Part shown: in pieces, positions 46,859-57,910 of the stretch
How the letters are laid out: each line of letters begins with the position of its first letter
Numbering within the stretch: the stretch's first letter is position 1
Source: Diplolepis rosae
Lineage: Eukaryota > Arthropoda > Insecta > Hymenoptera > Diplolepididae
Assembly: GCA_030998225.1 (NCBI GenBank)
Contig: JAPYXD010000555.1
Span: 6,882,001 to 6,946,000 of the forward strand
Length of the DNA: 64,000 bases
Direction of reading: 5' to 3'
Made by a program: the position numbers and the translations under genes
The notes under the pieces: model-generated
What the model was told of the DNA's origin: nothing
The model's input: the letters and a program-made list of their open reading frames with translations, nothing else
The model's database searches: none

Positions 46859-48775
46859 CAGTAACCGTTCACTGATTCGTAGTGACTATTCACTGATGGC
46901 AGCAACTATAAGTGTTTCACTGAGAATCAGTGCAATTCGACTGATGAATCAGTGAAATAGATTGAACTCACGTATTGAATCAGTGAAATCTTCAGGTTTG
47001 AATAACAAAATCAACTATATATTTTAACGATCGATGAACACGTTTATTTAAGGTTAAACAACACTAAAAAGAAATTACGTAATTATTATTATACATTATA
47101 ATTATTATTCTGCATTTGAAGTGGATGGTTCCGAGGATATATTTTTGAAATTATTAGTATTGTTGTGGAACGATGAAACAGAATTCATGATTTGGAATCG
47201 ATGCCATACACATAGTTCGCGAAGAAATTGAAAAAGTTAATGAGCGAGGTTGGAAATTGAAAACGTAATAGACTTTGAACAAGAGATTAAAAGCCGAAAC
47301 AGGCGATGATAATAGAAGAGTAAGGAACCACCCATCTCCTTGGATGAAGCATGAGGTATTCTTTTGTTAAAGGTTAATAAAATATTTGCTAGGAGTGGAA
47401 TAAATATTATATCGAAATTTCTCACGACATATATTTACTCTGATTATATAATTATTGGGCCAAAAATTATCAATTAAGCTAGCTCCATTTACTTTGTGAT
47501 TTTAACATTTAAATCGTTAAAAAAAAAGAAAAAATCGATCGAATCCATGAAAAAATTTAAGGTTATAATGACTTACCAATTTGATCGTGAGAAATAATTA
47601 CTGTACGTACACTATATCCGACAAGTATTCGTTGAATACTTTTGAATGTCTTGATAATTATATGTGGTTGCAAAGAGCACTTGCAATCACCAAAGCACAT
47701 TTACGATTATGTTATAGCGCGCGTCGAAATTCTAACCTCTTTTTTGAATTCGCGAATTCAAAAGTTATGTTCACGTGGCGCGTTCACTGATTCATCAGTG
47801 AAATCAAAGCAGGGCACTGATTCATCAGTTGATATATTTTCACTGATTGAATCAGTGACTATTTCACTGATTCAGGTTTAGAGAGTAGGTCCTCAAACAG
47901 TATATAGGTGTGCGCTGTTGATGAAATCTCGTAGATGAATTATCTGAAACAAACAAATTGAACGGTTTTATATTCAGTATGTTAATGGCTATACTGCATA
48001 TAATAAGATTTTTCATTTTTGCAAAAATAACAAAATGGCGGACATTTTCCGAAAAGAGAATAAAAACGTGTTTTTTTCACTGGTTTTTGCACCAAAAAAA
48101 CAGTTAAAATCAAAATTTGAAAAAGTCCTTGATATGCGTTATAAAAACGTTGTTTTGAGAAAAACCCGTTCAAACTTTTTTATAATGAAAAATCGTGAAA
48201 AAAACTTACCTGCGTTTAATCAGCGATGCCTGCACCATATACAGTATGCCTTATTTTATTGCTTCATAATACTCATTTTCATCCAAAATAGCCTGTCTCC
48301 GTTGAGTTCTGGCCTCTTTGGAATTGGTAATGTGAGTAGACCCCTTAAGTCCAATTTTTGTAAAGAATCATACATTTTTCTTGTATGGCGTATGTAATTT
48401 CAATGAAACTAATCCAGGACTACTGAGAAGTCAATTGACGGGTGGCGGTACTAAAATATGACAAAATAATGAAATTTATGTGACAAAACTTTACGAATAA
48501 TTATAGTTGTAATGTTTGTGCAAATGTTGAAGGATATTATAACTACAGGTATTTAGATATATTCAAATTTTTGAAGAATTTGGAATCTTCCTGTAGACAA
48601 AAGTCTGCTACGCGACTAATGATCTTCCAATAATGTACGCAATGGCAAAAATTTCGAACTCAACTTAATAATTTATATACGGGTATATTATTGATAAATT
48701 TGTGCTTGTCATCGTAATATTTTTATTATAATATTTGTAATTATTACAGAGTTCACTATTAAAACCAATGTTTTT

Positions 48776-48816
48776 TGACCTGAAGAGGATGACATAATGT
48801 CATCGAAACGTTGTCA
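48776..48816 (+). ncRNA. Hammerhead-like motif, family B, intact
   Basis: TGAC/GTCA make stem I and the core is CTGAAGA. One extra G precedes a 6-bp GATGAC/GTCATC stem II, and GAAACGTT closes the core. It is the best preserved copy in the window. The following 60 bases (AAAATAAATTTGATGAACAT, then CTGAGGTTGGTCATTCTCC) recur at 61656 and, inverted, at 43140-43210. Confidence 0.6.
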
Positions 48817-48879
48817 TTTTAAAAGAAAATAAATTTGATGAACATCTATTTGGTCTGAGGTTGGTCATTCTCCATTCTC

Positions 48880-49880
48880 TAATGAAGAAAATTAGTCGAA
48901 CGAAAAATCATCTTTTAATATAATTTTTTTATTTCTACTGCAAACTTATTCTATGAACAGAACAGGAAATATTAAAAATACGAATTTTTTCTTAAAGTTC
49001 TTGTGTTTTATAATACAGATTTCGTACTGAACATAAGAATATTGTGAGCAGAATGACTACTCACGTTTTTGAAATTTTACAGCTAGGTAAAAAAAAGCTG
49101 TCTTATGTCAAGTTTTAACAACCTTCCAGCATCATCTTGTGGTAACCTTGAAGTATTAAATTTGATGAATTGCTTCTGCTTTTTTCAAGAGGCTTTTTTT
49201 CAAGTATAATATGCCAATGATTCAAGTCACTCGAAATAATTCGACTCATTTTAAAGCAGTAAAATACGAAAAACAAGGAGAGATTATATATATAATACTC
49301 ATCTATATACTTTTATATTTAATATATATGGATATTTAAAACTAATATAGGTTATTAACATCTATGTTGAGAAACACACGTAACACGTGCGGTCATTCAA
49401 GTCTCTGAGGCGAAGGTCCAATGCATCCTGAAAGCATTAATCTCCTCAAACATACAATCATTATTTAATCTTTTTAAGTATCAGTCAATTTTGAAATAAT
49501 TTACTAAAATATGTTTATCTTATCAAAACATAATATATAAAATAATTATAGAAATCTACATCATACTGCATTACATAAGGTTAGTTCATTTTATTTTATA
49601 ATTCAAAATTTTAAAGAGACTGGAACATTTAGATGTTAGAACACGTGTTTTTTTCCATGCAATTAATATATGAACACTGGCATTCTTATGAGCAATTCAT
49701 TTATATTTTACGTTTATATCCCAAGTTCATACGCTACATTTCAATTTTTTACTCTAAATAATTTGTTATGTGTTTTTATTAGAAGCTTTTTATTATTAAA
49801 AAAATATTTGAACACTAGAATTCGTATTAGCAATTCTTAGCTACTTTTTCATAAATAATCCTTTGTAATTTTATACCATA
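48880..49880. other. AT-rich intergenic DNA
   Basis: Nothing recognisable apart from the tail of the family B repeat at its left edge. Confidence 0.4.
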
Positions 49881-49882
49881 TA

Positions 49883-50619
49883 AAGGGTTTCCCAATAAGG
49901 GTGATATGTTTTGAAATTGAAAAAAAACACTGAATATTCATTCGGAATTGATCGAAATCTTTTTTATTATATTGGATATTCTATGCCATTTATGATTTAA
50001 ACAACATATCGGCCGAATGTCCCCCGAGACTTGAGCCAAAAATGCGCCTCATCAGAAAAGATGATTTTTTGATGAAAATTGGGATCATTTTCAATTGATT
50101 CCAGAGCCCAATCCGCGAACTCCCGACGCAAACGATGGTCATTATGCTTCAGTTCTTGGGCCAGAATCATCTTATAGGGATGCAGGCCAAGATCCAATCG
50201 CAAAATACGCCAGGTAGTCATCCTGGACAGGCCCAATTCCTGAGATCGGCGTGGCACGGACAATTCACGGTACGGCGGCTATATTCTGTGTAGAACGTGC
50301 GGTACGCATACGATTTTTAGGCTTAGTATCCAATAGAGTAAATTCACTCTCCAACTTATCGATTATTCGACGAATTGAGAGCGCGGATGGAGCAGAATGA
50401 CGACCATATTTTGCACGATATGCTCTTTGAACACCGACAAAACTTCTCGAATTTTGATAAAATAATTGGACAATTTCCAAACGTTGTGGAAGCGTGAAAC
50501 TACTCATGATTAAATGGCAAACCTTACTGATGACAACTGACAGCAGACGTCAAAAATTTCAGTTCAAATGAGCCCGATAGGGACATTCAAAATCATATCA
50601 CCCCTATTGGGAAACCCTT
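49883..50619 (-). mobile_element. Internally deleted Tc1/mariner-type element
   Basis: Inverted ends AAGGGTTTCCCAATAAGGGT (left) and the matching right end near 50619 (AAGGGTTTCCCAATAGGGGT when inverted) are flanked by TA (49881-49882 and 50620-50621). The element is 737 bp against the 1.2 kb or more expected for a complete one. It carries the front half of a transposase on the minus strand. The missing central and C-terminal coding part and the retained ends are those of a non-autonomous derivative. Confidence 0.88.
49997..50507 (-). pseudogene. Truncated transposase with a DUF4817-type helix-turn-helix
   Basis: From the ATG at 50507 the protein reads MSSFTLPQRLEIVQLFYQNS, GVQRAYRAKYGRHSAPSALS and IRRIIDKLE, the DUF4817-type DNA-binding start common in insect Tc1/mariner-like transposases. 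After QNIAAV a small deletion shifts the frame. It resumes RRSQELGLSRMTTWRILRLD and LGLHPYKMILAQELK, and reaches KIIFSDEAHFWL, which holds the first catalytic Asp. The remainder, with the second and third catalytic residues, is deleted, and the frame runs into the right flank and stops. It is not functional. Confidence 0.88.
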
Positions 50620-50685
50620 TATTTACTTGGATCTATATCTTCAGTAACATTTAGACACAAATAAATACTAGTTTTTTAGTTTAGG

Positions 50686-51120
50686 TATCTCTAAACCTGA
50701 ATCAGTGAAATAGTCACTGATTATATCAGTGAAAATATATCAACTGATGAATCAGTGCCCTGCTTTGATTTCACTCAGGAATCAGTGAATGCGTCACGTG
50801 AACATAACTTTTGAATTCGCCAATTCAAAACTTTCATCTACACTTTACTGATTTATCGTCCATTAAAAATAATAATAATTACGTAATTTCGTTTTAGTGT
50901 TGTTTAGCCTAAAATAAACGAGTTCATCGATCGTGAAAATATATTGCTGGTTTTATTACTCCCACCTGAAGCCTTCACTGATTCAATAAGTGAGTTCAAA
51001 CTATTTCACTGATTCATCAGTTGAATTACACTGATTCTCAGTGAAAGACTTATAGCTTCTGCCATCAGTGAATAGTCACTGCGAATCAGTGGCCGTTCAC
51101 TGATTCAGGTTTAGAGAGTA
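50686..51120. mobile_element. ACTGATTCA foldback, copy c
   Basis: TCTCTAAACCTGAATCAGTG at the left and the complementary GGTTTAGAGAGTA at the right bound 435 bp with no nested insertion. This is the best type copy. Confidence 0.8.
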
Positions 51121-51327
51121 CATTTAAAAAAAAAGTCCAGTTAAAACAACCGGAATTTCGGTAAGGCCATATTTAACATTATTTTGTGGTTAAAATAACT
51201 AGAAATTCAGATTATCTTTACCAGATTTTTTAGGAATGACCAGAAAATCTGTTTGAAGTAACCAGAAAATAATGTTAAATATAGCCTAACCGAAACTCCG
51301 GTTGTTTTAACTGGACTTTTTTTGTGT
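51119..51327. mobile_element. AAGTCCAGTTAAAAC foldback
   Basis: AAAAAGTCCAGTTAAAACAA and its complement bound about 210 bp. It directly abuts the ACTGATTCA copy c. Confidence 0.65.
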
Positions 51328-51443
51328 CTAAGGAAGCTTTAGATATTTTATCGATGTTTTCTGTACAATTTTATGTAAATTTTGTCATGGTTTTTTACAT
51401 TTTTTCAAATTACCAAAGTTTACTCCCAAATAGGACTCATATG

Positions 51444-51718
51444 CACGGAGAAAATTCTTTTGTAAAAATTTAATCAAAAGTTGAGTAAAGCTAGGACATA
51501 GTGACTTTTAGTGAAAGTTTAGAAATTTTTTGCGTATTCATTCAATAACAAATTATAAAATTTAATCAACTGTTTGAGAGTTAATTCAACTGTTCAATTA
51601 AACTTTATAATTCGTTATTGAATAAATACGCAAAAAAATTTTAATTTTCACCAAAAGCCACTATGTCCCAGCTTTACTCAACTTTTGATTAAATTTTCAC
51701 AAGTGAACTTTCTCCGTG
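51444..51718. mobile_element. CACGGAG-ended foldback, TG flanks
   Basis: CACGGAGAAA and an inverted CACGGAGAAAGTTC bound 275 bp with TG at 51442-51443 and 51719-51720. The arms are strongly inverted (TTAATCAAAAGTTGAGTAAA and its complement). Confidence 0.72.
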
Positions 51719-51762
51719 TGTGCAATATTTTATTTATTTTTTTGATATTTTAGGAATAAAGA

Positions 51763-51801
51763 TCACTGTTGAAGACTCCCAATCAGAGTCGAAACGTTTG
51801 A
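51763..51801 (+). ncRNA. Hammerhead-like motif, family A, core mutated
   Basis: Stem I is TCA with TGA and stem II is a better 5-bp GACTC/GAGTC, but the core reads CTGTTGA, replacing an essential A. GAAACGTT is intact. The tail CTGGATCCTAAAGCCAA matches the other family A copies. Probably inactive. Confidence 0.5.
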
Positions 51802-52799
51802 ATGTATGTAACCTTCTCAGTTATTATTTCTGGATCCTAAAGCCAATTATTAACAACAACATCGTATGAAATTTATTATAGAAAGTCCTTCTTAAAAAGA
51901 AAGTGATCAAAAGTACATAAATCTATTTCTGTTCATTCTGCAATGACAAAACCTTGCATGCGGGTTAAAAATTTGTATTCATTTAAAATAAGCAATTATA
52001 ATGACTTAGGTTAAAGAATTGATAACGAAACATGAATATACATTTCGAAATATGTACATACAACAGGAAATTATTCGTGTTTATATCAAATTTTCAACTT
52101 AATGGTACTATGCCAAAGTGAAACCATATAAACAGATTAAAAATATAGGAAACAACAATGACACATTTTTTAAAAGTGTATTTATTCAATTTTGTATTGT
52201 CCTCAATTTATGCATAATTAACTTTTTATTATTCAAATATGTGAGCGTGGAAAGAAATTTCTGGAATTGAAGATATTTAACATAATGGGTATAGAGAATA
52301 AAAAGAACCGTTTCGGCGACCAAAGTTTGAAGCTCCGTGCCATTGACTTTGAAATCTTAAACAGGTTCTGCTTTGAATATCTAAAATGCAGCTGAGACCA
52401 ACGAATAATCGTGCCAAGCGATTTAGGCAAGCTGAGGTAGGGAACGTACTATGAATGACTTCATAATTACATAAGGTATATTATACACGTACTGATAGAT
52501 CTGTGCATTACTATATTCGATATTAGTGTTATAAGAGGTGATTACGTAGTCATTGACCGAGCGATGCAAGTTTTATTAAGCTTGCTACGTCCATAAAATG
52601 AATACGATGAGCGCATGAAAATTACAGTGTATTCCTTCACAAAGAAAGTAATTTTTTAACATAATTGTTCTGAACTTACAAATATGTTTCATTGATTTTT
52701 CGTGCAGTTCAATGTCATTGATTGAAAGTAGCTGATGAAAATAGTAATTACATAGAAATTTAAATTTAAGAATTTGAAATCTTTCTATGGAAAAAAAGA

Positions 52800-52905
52800 G
52801 GCTTTCGACTGCGCTAAGATTCGAGCCCAGGTCTTTCGATTGCCGGTCGATATTTGCGATATAAGAGTTTGAAATAGTCCACGAGGACACCTGTCGGCAA
52901 CGTAT
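52800..52905 (-). other. tRNA-like box B in a dispersed repeat
   Basis: On the minus strand GGGCTCGAATCTTAGCGC resembles a tRNA B box (GGTTCGAATCC), and GTGTCCTCGTGGACTA lies upstream where an A box could be. No cloverleaf was built. A related flank (GGCAGAAATTTCAAACTCAA) is near 48650. Perhaps a SINE-like or Penelope-tail fragment. Confidence 0.3.
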
Positions 52906-53432
52906 CCTATCTGATCCGCGATTAGTGATTCTCCGATAATATGTAGACAGTGGCAGAAATTTCAAACTCAACTAATTAATTTGAAGTAATTACAATACAT
53001 ATTTTAAAATTATTACCCTTTTTGAAATAATGGGATGATTGTACATTTAATTTAAAATCGTTATTCTGAATTGATTGAAGCCCTGAAGTTTACATTTAGA
53101 AATAAACAACAAAAAATATCCCTGATTTCAAAAAATTTCTTAGTTGACTTTCTTTTTTTAAATTGGACAAATCATTAGTGTCTTTAAAAGAATGATTTTC
53201 AAATTTAAAAAATCACTTCGGTTGAATCAAAATAGCGTAAAAAACGTGATTTTAAAATCAAGGGGATCCACCATCTTTAATTGGTATATTTTTGATTTTT
53301 TTGACATTTTCCAAAAATTTTATTTTTATTCTCTATAATTTTCTGAGTATGTGTGTACATTTTCAGGGCAATCTGATATTTTTTCCTTGGAAAAATAAAT
53401 AATACTAAAAGTTACAATGATTTACGAATATC

Positions 53433-53782
53433 GCTCTCTAAACCTAAATCAGTGAACGGTCACTGATTCGCAGTGACTATTCACTGATGGCAGCAGTTAT
53501 AAGTCTTTCACTGAGAATCAGTAAAATCAAACTCGTTTATTTCAGGTTGAACAACCTAAAAAGAAATTACGTGATTATTATTATATTTTGTAATTATTAT
53601 TGTGTATAATTATTTTTTGTAACGTGTAGATTAAACTTTTGAATTCGCGAATGCAAAAATTATGTTCACGTGGCGCGTTCACTGATTCCTCAGTGAAATC
53701 AAAGCAGGGCACTGATTCATCAGTTGATATATTTTCACTGATATAATCAGTGACTATTTCACTGATTCAGGTTTAGAGAGCG
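53433..53782. mobile_element. ACTGATTCA foldback, copy d
   Basis: GCTCTCTAAACC and GGTTTAGAGAGC bound 350 bp. It is inserted in a GGATCC foldback, left arm at 53261. Confidence 0.75.
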
Positions 53783-53934
53783 CGTTTTTAGCAAAAATTA
53801 GCTTTTTATACGAAATAGTTTGTTTGTTTATTCACTCACATTTCTGCGTTATATGGAAAATGGTATATAACAGGTTTCCCATAAAAACACAATATATATA
53901 TTGTCTTTATGTGCATACATAAATGATTTAGTAT

Positions 53935-55400
53935 TAAAGGCTTCTTATATTCTTCGCACGCATATAAGTTTATTTCTTGTAATTTGATACTGAAGCTCAA
54001 GTCAACTTTTTAATATTGTAGATGTGAATTACATTTCCTCAAATTTACTAAATTTGTTTTTGATTTCAAATGAAAAAAGAAGTTTACTTCACTTAAGACT
54101 GTATCAGCCTTAAGGAATACATTCTCATCATGACACTCGCGCTTCGCGCTCTCTCCGTATACATTTCTGTACCTTTCTAATATTAATTAAATATAAAAAA
54201 TATTAAATATAAATAATCCATATGATTAAAAATAATTTATCTTCTTCCAAATATCTCAAAAAGGAAAAAAATTCGTAGAGTGTTTTTAAGCAAACGATTT
54301 TTTATTTTAACGCTTATTTCGTATTTCACATATTTTTGTTAAAAATGGAATTTTTGATTTTCAATAATGTTTTTTAAAAACCAAAACATACAATATACAT
54401 CTTGTCAAAAAATACCCTACTGAGAATTTGTAGACCTCATTAGACAAATAATTTTTATCTTAACGTTTTGTTCGTATGCCATATATTTTGTTTAAATAAT
54501 GGAATTTTTGAATTATAATCGTATTTTTTGAAATTAAAATGAAAAATATACGTTTTATCAGAAACTATGTCACACAAAATTTTTAGATCTCATTGAAAAA
54601 AACAATTTTGCAAATTAACGTTTTTTTCGTATTTCACATATTTTGGTTAAAAAAATTAATTTTGGATTTTCAATATTTTTTTTTTTTAATTAAAAAGGAA
54701 AATATACATCTTATGAAAAAATGTTGCGATTCAAACTTGAAAATCTTTATGTAGAAACAATTTTGTATGGCAACTTTTTTTTGTATTTCGTATAGTTTAA
54801 CTGAAAAATGGAATTTTTTTATTGACTTTTTTCAAGTTTTAATATACTGTAACTTCCCTATTTTTGGTTTAATCGGAAAATTTTATTAGGATAATTAGTA
54901 CACTGAGAAAAAAATTTATCCAACAAAACTTTTTTAGTTGTCCTGACAAAACATTTTGTTTAAGTAACAAAATTTGATTGATATAGCAAAATGTTTTGTC
55001 GGCACAACAAAAGAATTTTGTTAGCTAAATACTAACAAAATATTTTTGTTGATTTGACAAAACTGTTTTTCAGTGTAGAGATTTATGAGCACTATCGAAA
55101 CAGCACTATTGGAATTGTGGATTTTTTCAAAAACACAAAAATGCTCTTATTTCCACAATTTTGGTCAGAAGTGGCTGGTTAACGAACTCGTCCTTACTTT
55201 TTCGGCTTCGATAAAGTATGCCAAAGCTAAATTCAATCCAATAATTCTATCGAGAGTTATCGAATATACGACCTACAGAAAGACACCTTCGTAAAAACCA
55301 TTTTTTCGGACTCAGGGGGTCTGAAAACGTTAAGATTTTATGAAAATTTCAAGTCATTTTTCACATAAAACTAATACATTCTCATGTGATGAGAATGTAA
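53935..55400 (+). repeat. R1 repeat, copy e
   Basis: It lacks most of the GC-rich head, starting at TTCTTCGCACGCATATAAG, and has the CTCGCGCTTCGCGCTC word at 54137, the body and the 3' hairpin near 55390. It holds the 175-bp element at 54901-55075. Confidence 0.65.
54901..55075. mobile_element. CACTGAG-ended element, TA flanks, in R1
   Basis: CACTGAGAAAAAAA and an inverted CACTGAAAAACAG bound 175 bp rich in ACAAAA words. Comparison with R1 at about 3399 shows the empty TA site, so the limits are exact. Confidence 0.8.
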
Positions 55401-56349
55401 TTATATGGAAGTTCTAAACTTAAAAAATAAAAACATTAAAGATGTTGGATCCTATTAAGAAAAATAGCGTAAAGAAACGATTTTTAAAAATTTCGAAAAA
55501 CATTTTTTCCGAGTGTAGGCTCTATCAAGTTATTTGTTATTTAATTACCTAGAACAAATATAGTGCAGTTCACTGAACTAAGATATATTTTATTAAAAAA
55601 AAAAAACGTGGAAAATGGTTCAGAAATGGCAAGAACTAATCCTGAGCCAAAGGGTTCAGAATAAGTAAGAAGATGGTGCAGGAAAGGAAGCGCAAGAAGG
55701 AATGAAGATGAAGAATGGAGGTGCGTGATGATCTCGGTTGTTAGTCGGTGGTCAACCGTCAGAGCGAAAGGGCGCGTTCGAAATCACTCTTTGAAAACAG
55801 AAACTTCTCCACTAAGCACTAAAAACAATCCAATTAAACAAATTATTAAAAACCTTATTTAACAAAAAATGACCAAAAATGCAAATATTCGTGAGTGGAA
55901 TCTAAAAATAACCCACTAATTCTAAATAGTGGATAATAAACTTGAAAAAAGTGTTGGTGCAAAATAAAAACTTAAAAATAAACGTACACTTTAAAAAGTA
56001 TGTTTAAAAAAGATTTTAAAATATTTTTGAAGAAATAAAATTTGGAATACCAATTGATAAGCATTGATTGTGAATAATTATTGAGTTTTTCTTTTGTAAA
56101 ATCATTGCAAATGTTTAGTAAAGAGTTATTATCGTTTGTAAGGCACGGTGGTGAAGAATTCACATTTCATGTTTAGTGTTGTAATGACGATTAGGATAAT
56201 CGTTGCTGAGCAATTTCAAGCGTCTTCCATTCGCATCCGCAGCTGCAAAAGAGCATTTTGTAGGGAATCTTTGTGAAAAGGCTATGCATGTGTACCGCTG
56301 AGAATTACACGAGAGCGAATCACGTGTAACTATCTTACATCCTACGTGG

Positions 56350-56357
56350 TATAAAAG
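56350..56357 (+). promoter_or_regulatory. Possible TATA box
   Basis: TATAAAAG stands upstream of the candidate exon at 56374. Usual spacing would place transcription start near 56380, which would skip the first ATG and leave a leader of a few bases before the second (56383). That is unusual, so this is either a very short-leader promoter or a chance match. The block 55560-56370 upstream is non-repetitive and less AT-rich than its neighbours, as expected of a promoter or leader region, but holds no ORF. Confidence 0.25.
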
Positions 56358-56373
56358 GTGGACATTTCGAAAC

Positions 56374-56457
56374 ATGGCTTCTATGTGCGGAAGTAGCAAG
56401 AGTCATCCGGCAATAACGACCAGCAGCTTCTACAGACCCGGCGCTTATCCTTATCAA
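56374..56457 (+). CDS. Candidate first coding exon of an unknown gene
   Basis: The ATG at 56374, with a second at 56383, opens 28 codons beginning MASMCGSSKSHPAITTSSFY and ending RPGAYPYQ. The exon ends at a good donor, CAA|GTGAGT, at 56457/56458 in phase 0. The exon is markedly richer in G and C than its surroundings. A TATAAAAG lies 24 bases upstream of the first ATG. The frame also stays open upstream to 56302, so this could be part of a longer exon. No matching downstream exon was found in the remaining 7.5 kb, which is mostly repeats, so any partner lies beyond a long intron. The product is not recognised. Confidence 0.4.
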
Positions 56458-56610
56458 GTGAGTTCAACGACTTTAACTCACTCACTTTTTCGATCTCATT
56501 CGAGAAAGCTGAAACCACTAATAAACTTATTTAAAAATGTGAATACCATTTTATTCTAGACTCTTATCTAGAACTTAATCGAAGGATATTTCTAATAATG
56601 GGCAAAGAAA

Positions 56611-57200
56611 GTAGCAATTTTATTATTGAAGGGCTATTTTGAAAAATAAAAGATTATTTTCCATGGAAAAAACTTGAGACAAAAATAATTTTATTAATAA
56701 ATTTTATTTTCGACTCAACTTTGTTTCTTATCGCTTCTTACCAAATTTTAAAAAATTATGCGATTCTAATAAATGATGAATCATTTTTTCAGAGAAAAGA
56801 TTTCCCATAACTTCACCGTTTCTGATTTTTAAAAATAAATTCTCTAATGGCTGAAACCATTAAAAAAACATTTTCCAAAGCCAAATTTTTATAAACAAAT
56901 TGCTGAATTTGATGATAATTGCTTCATTTTCAAAAACTGGAAACTGTCCAGTTGTAGAGAATTTTTTCCTTGAAAAAGTGATTCGTAATTTATTAGAATC
57001 GCATAATTTTTTTTAATTTCGTAAAAAGCAATAAGTTAAAAAGTCAGGTCAAAAATAAAATTATTTTTTTGTTTTTCAAATTTTTTTTATGGGAAATAGT
57101 CTTTTCTTTTTCAAAATAACCCTTAAATAATAATATTGCTATTCTTGAAAGCAAAATTATCTATGTTTGCCTGAGGTCTAATTTTCTTGGATCAACTATC
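56611..57200. repeat. GGTAGTT foldback element, left end lost
   Basis: The arms match the other copies but the first 30 or so bases are missing. The right end AACTATC abuts the TTAA at 57201, which also bounds the next element. Confidence 0.6.
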
Positions 57201-57204
57201 TTAA

Positions 57205-57906
57205 GGGGTTTCATCACCTTAATTGCATTTTCAAAAAAGAATTTGTTTTTATTGCATAAAAAAGTCCCTTAGGGCCCTAAGAATGACCTCCAATAGGTTT
57301 TTCGTATGGAGCAGGCATAACAGATTAGATGTATATCAAAATTATATTACTTTTTTACGTTATTAAAACTTTAAACACGTTTTCCTCGAAACTGACTTTT
57401 TCAAATCGGCAATACACGCCATTTCAACAATTTTCAACCAATTGACACGAATCTTCTTTTAAATCAAAGATTATTTAATCATCTAGTGCTGCACCTATGA
57501 TTTTTAAGATTAGTTGAGAACTGTTTATTTGTTTAACAAATTAAGGTCGCCTTTTTGGGTGAAAATCAAGTATTACATTCAATTGCTCACCATTTTTGCA
57601 AAAATGAATATACTTTATAATCTTGGTTACTTCACTGGTCAATCTTATAAAAATTGGGAAAAATTTTGTTCTTTTGTTCCAGGTCTAAATCACAATGTTT
57701 AGAATTTTTTTCCGCGGGCCATCTCCGAAAAAAAAAATTTGCTGGACACGACAATACTCAGCCGTCATTTTGTATTTCTTGCCAAAAAACCTTTTTTATA
57801 TAGTTAATAAACTCTATGAATTTTAATTGAATTACGTTTTGTTATCTGCCTGAAAATAAATCGTCAAAATGGCAGTATTTTGGAGGCTCAAAGGTGATGA
57901 AACCCC
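57205..57906. mobile_element. TTAA-flanked element, GGGGTTTCATCACC ends
   Basis: Fourteen matching end bases, inverted, bound 702 bp between TTAA at 57201-57204 and 57907-57910. The left TTAA is shared with the foldback ending at 57200. A further end-like sequence, GGGGGGAAGTTCATG, starts at 57911. Confidence 0.78.
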
Positions 57907-57910
57907 TTAA

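Larger units (their letters stand above)
43758..47887. mobile_element. ACTGATTCA foldback, copy b, with two nested elements
   Basis: The left end CTCTAAACCTGAATTAGTG and the right end, inverted CTCTCTAAACCTGAATCAG, match copies c and d. Two insertions (44181-46030, 46047-46858) account for 2.66 kb of its 4.1 kb. The arms include AATTCGCGAATTCAAAAGTT at 43895 and again in the right arm near 47745, GTGCTCTTTGCAATCAC near 44000 and its inverted match near 47674. Confidence 0.75.

Noticed and set aside
48035..48397. 120-codon + strand ORF
   Set aside because: The sequence shares layout with a diverged non-coding repeat at 58490-58770, has no family features and is AT-biased throughout.
52585..52971. 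128-codon minus-strand ORF
   Set aside because: It overlaps a dispersed repeat with a tRNA-like box and has no recognisable domain or splice context.
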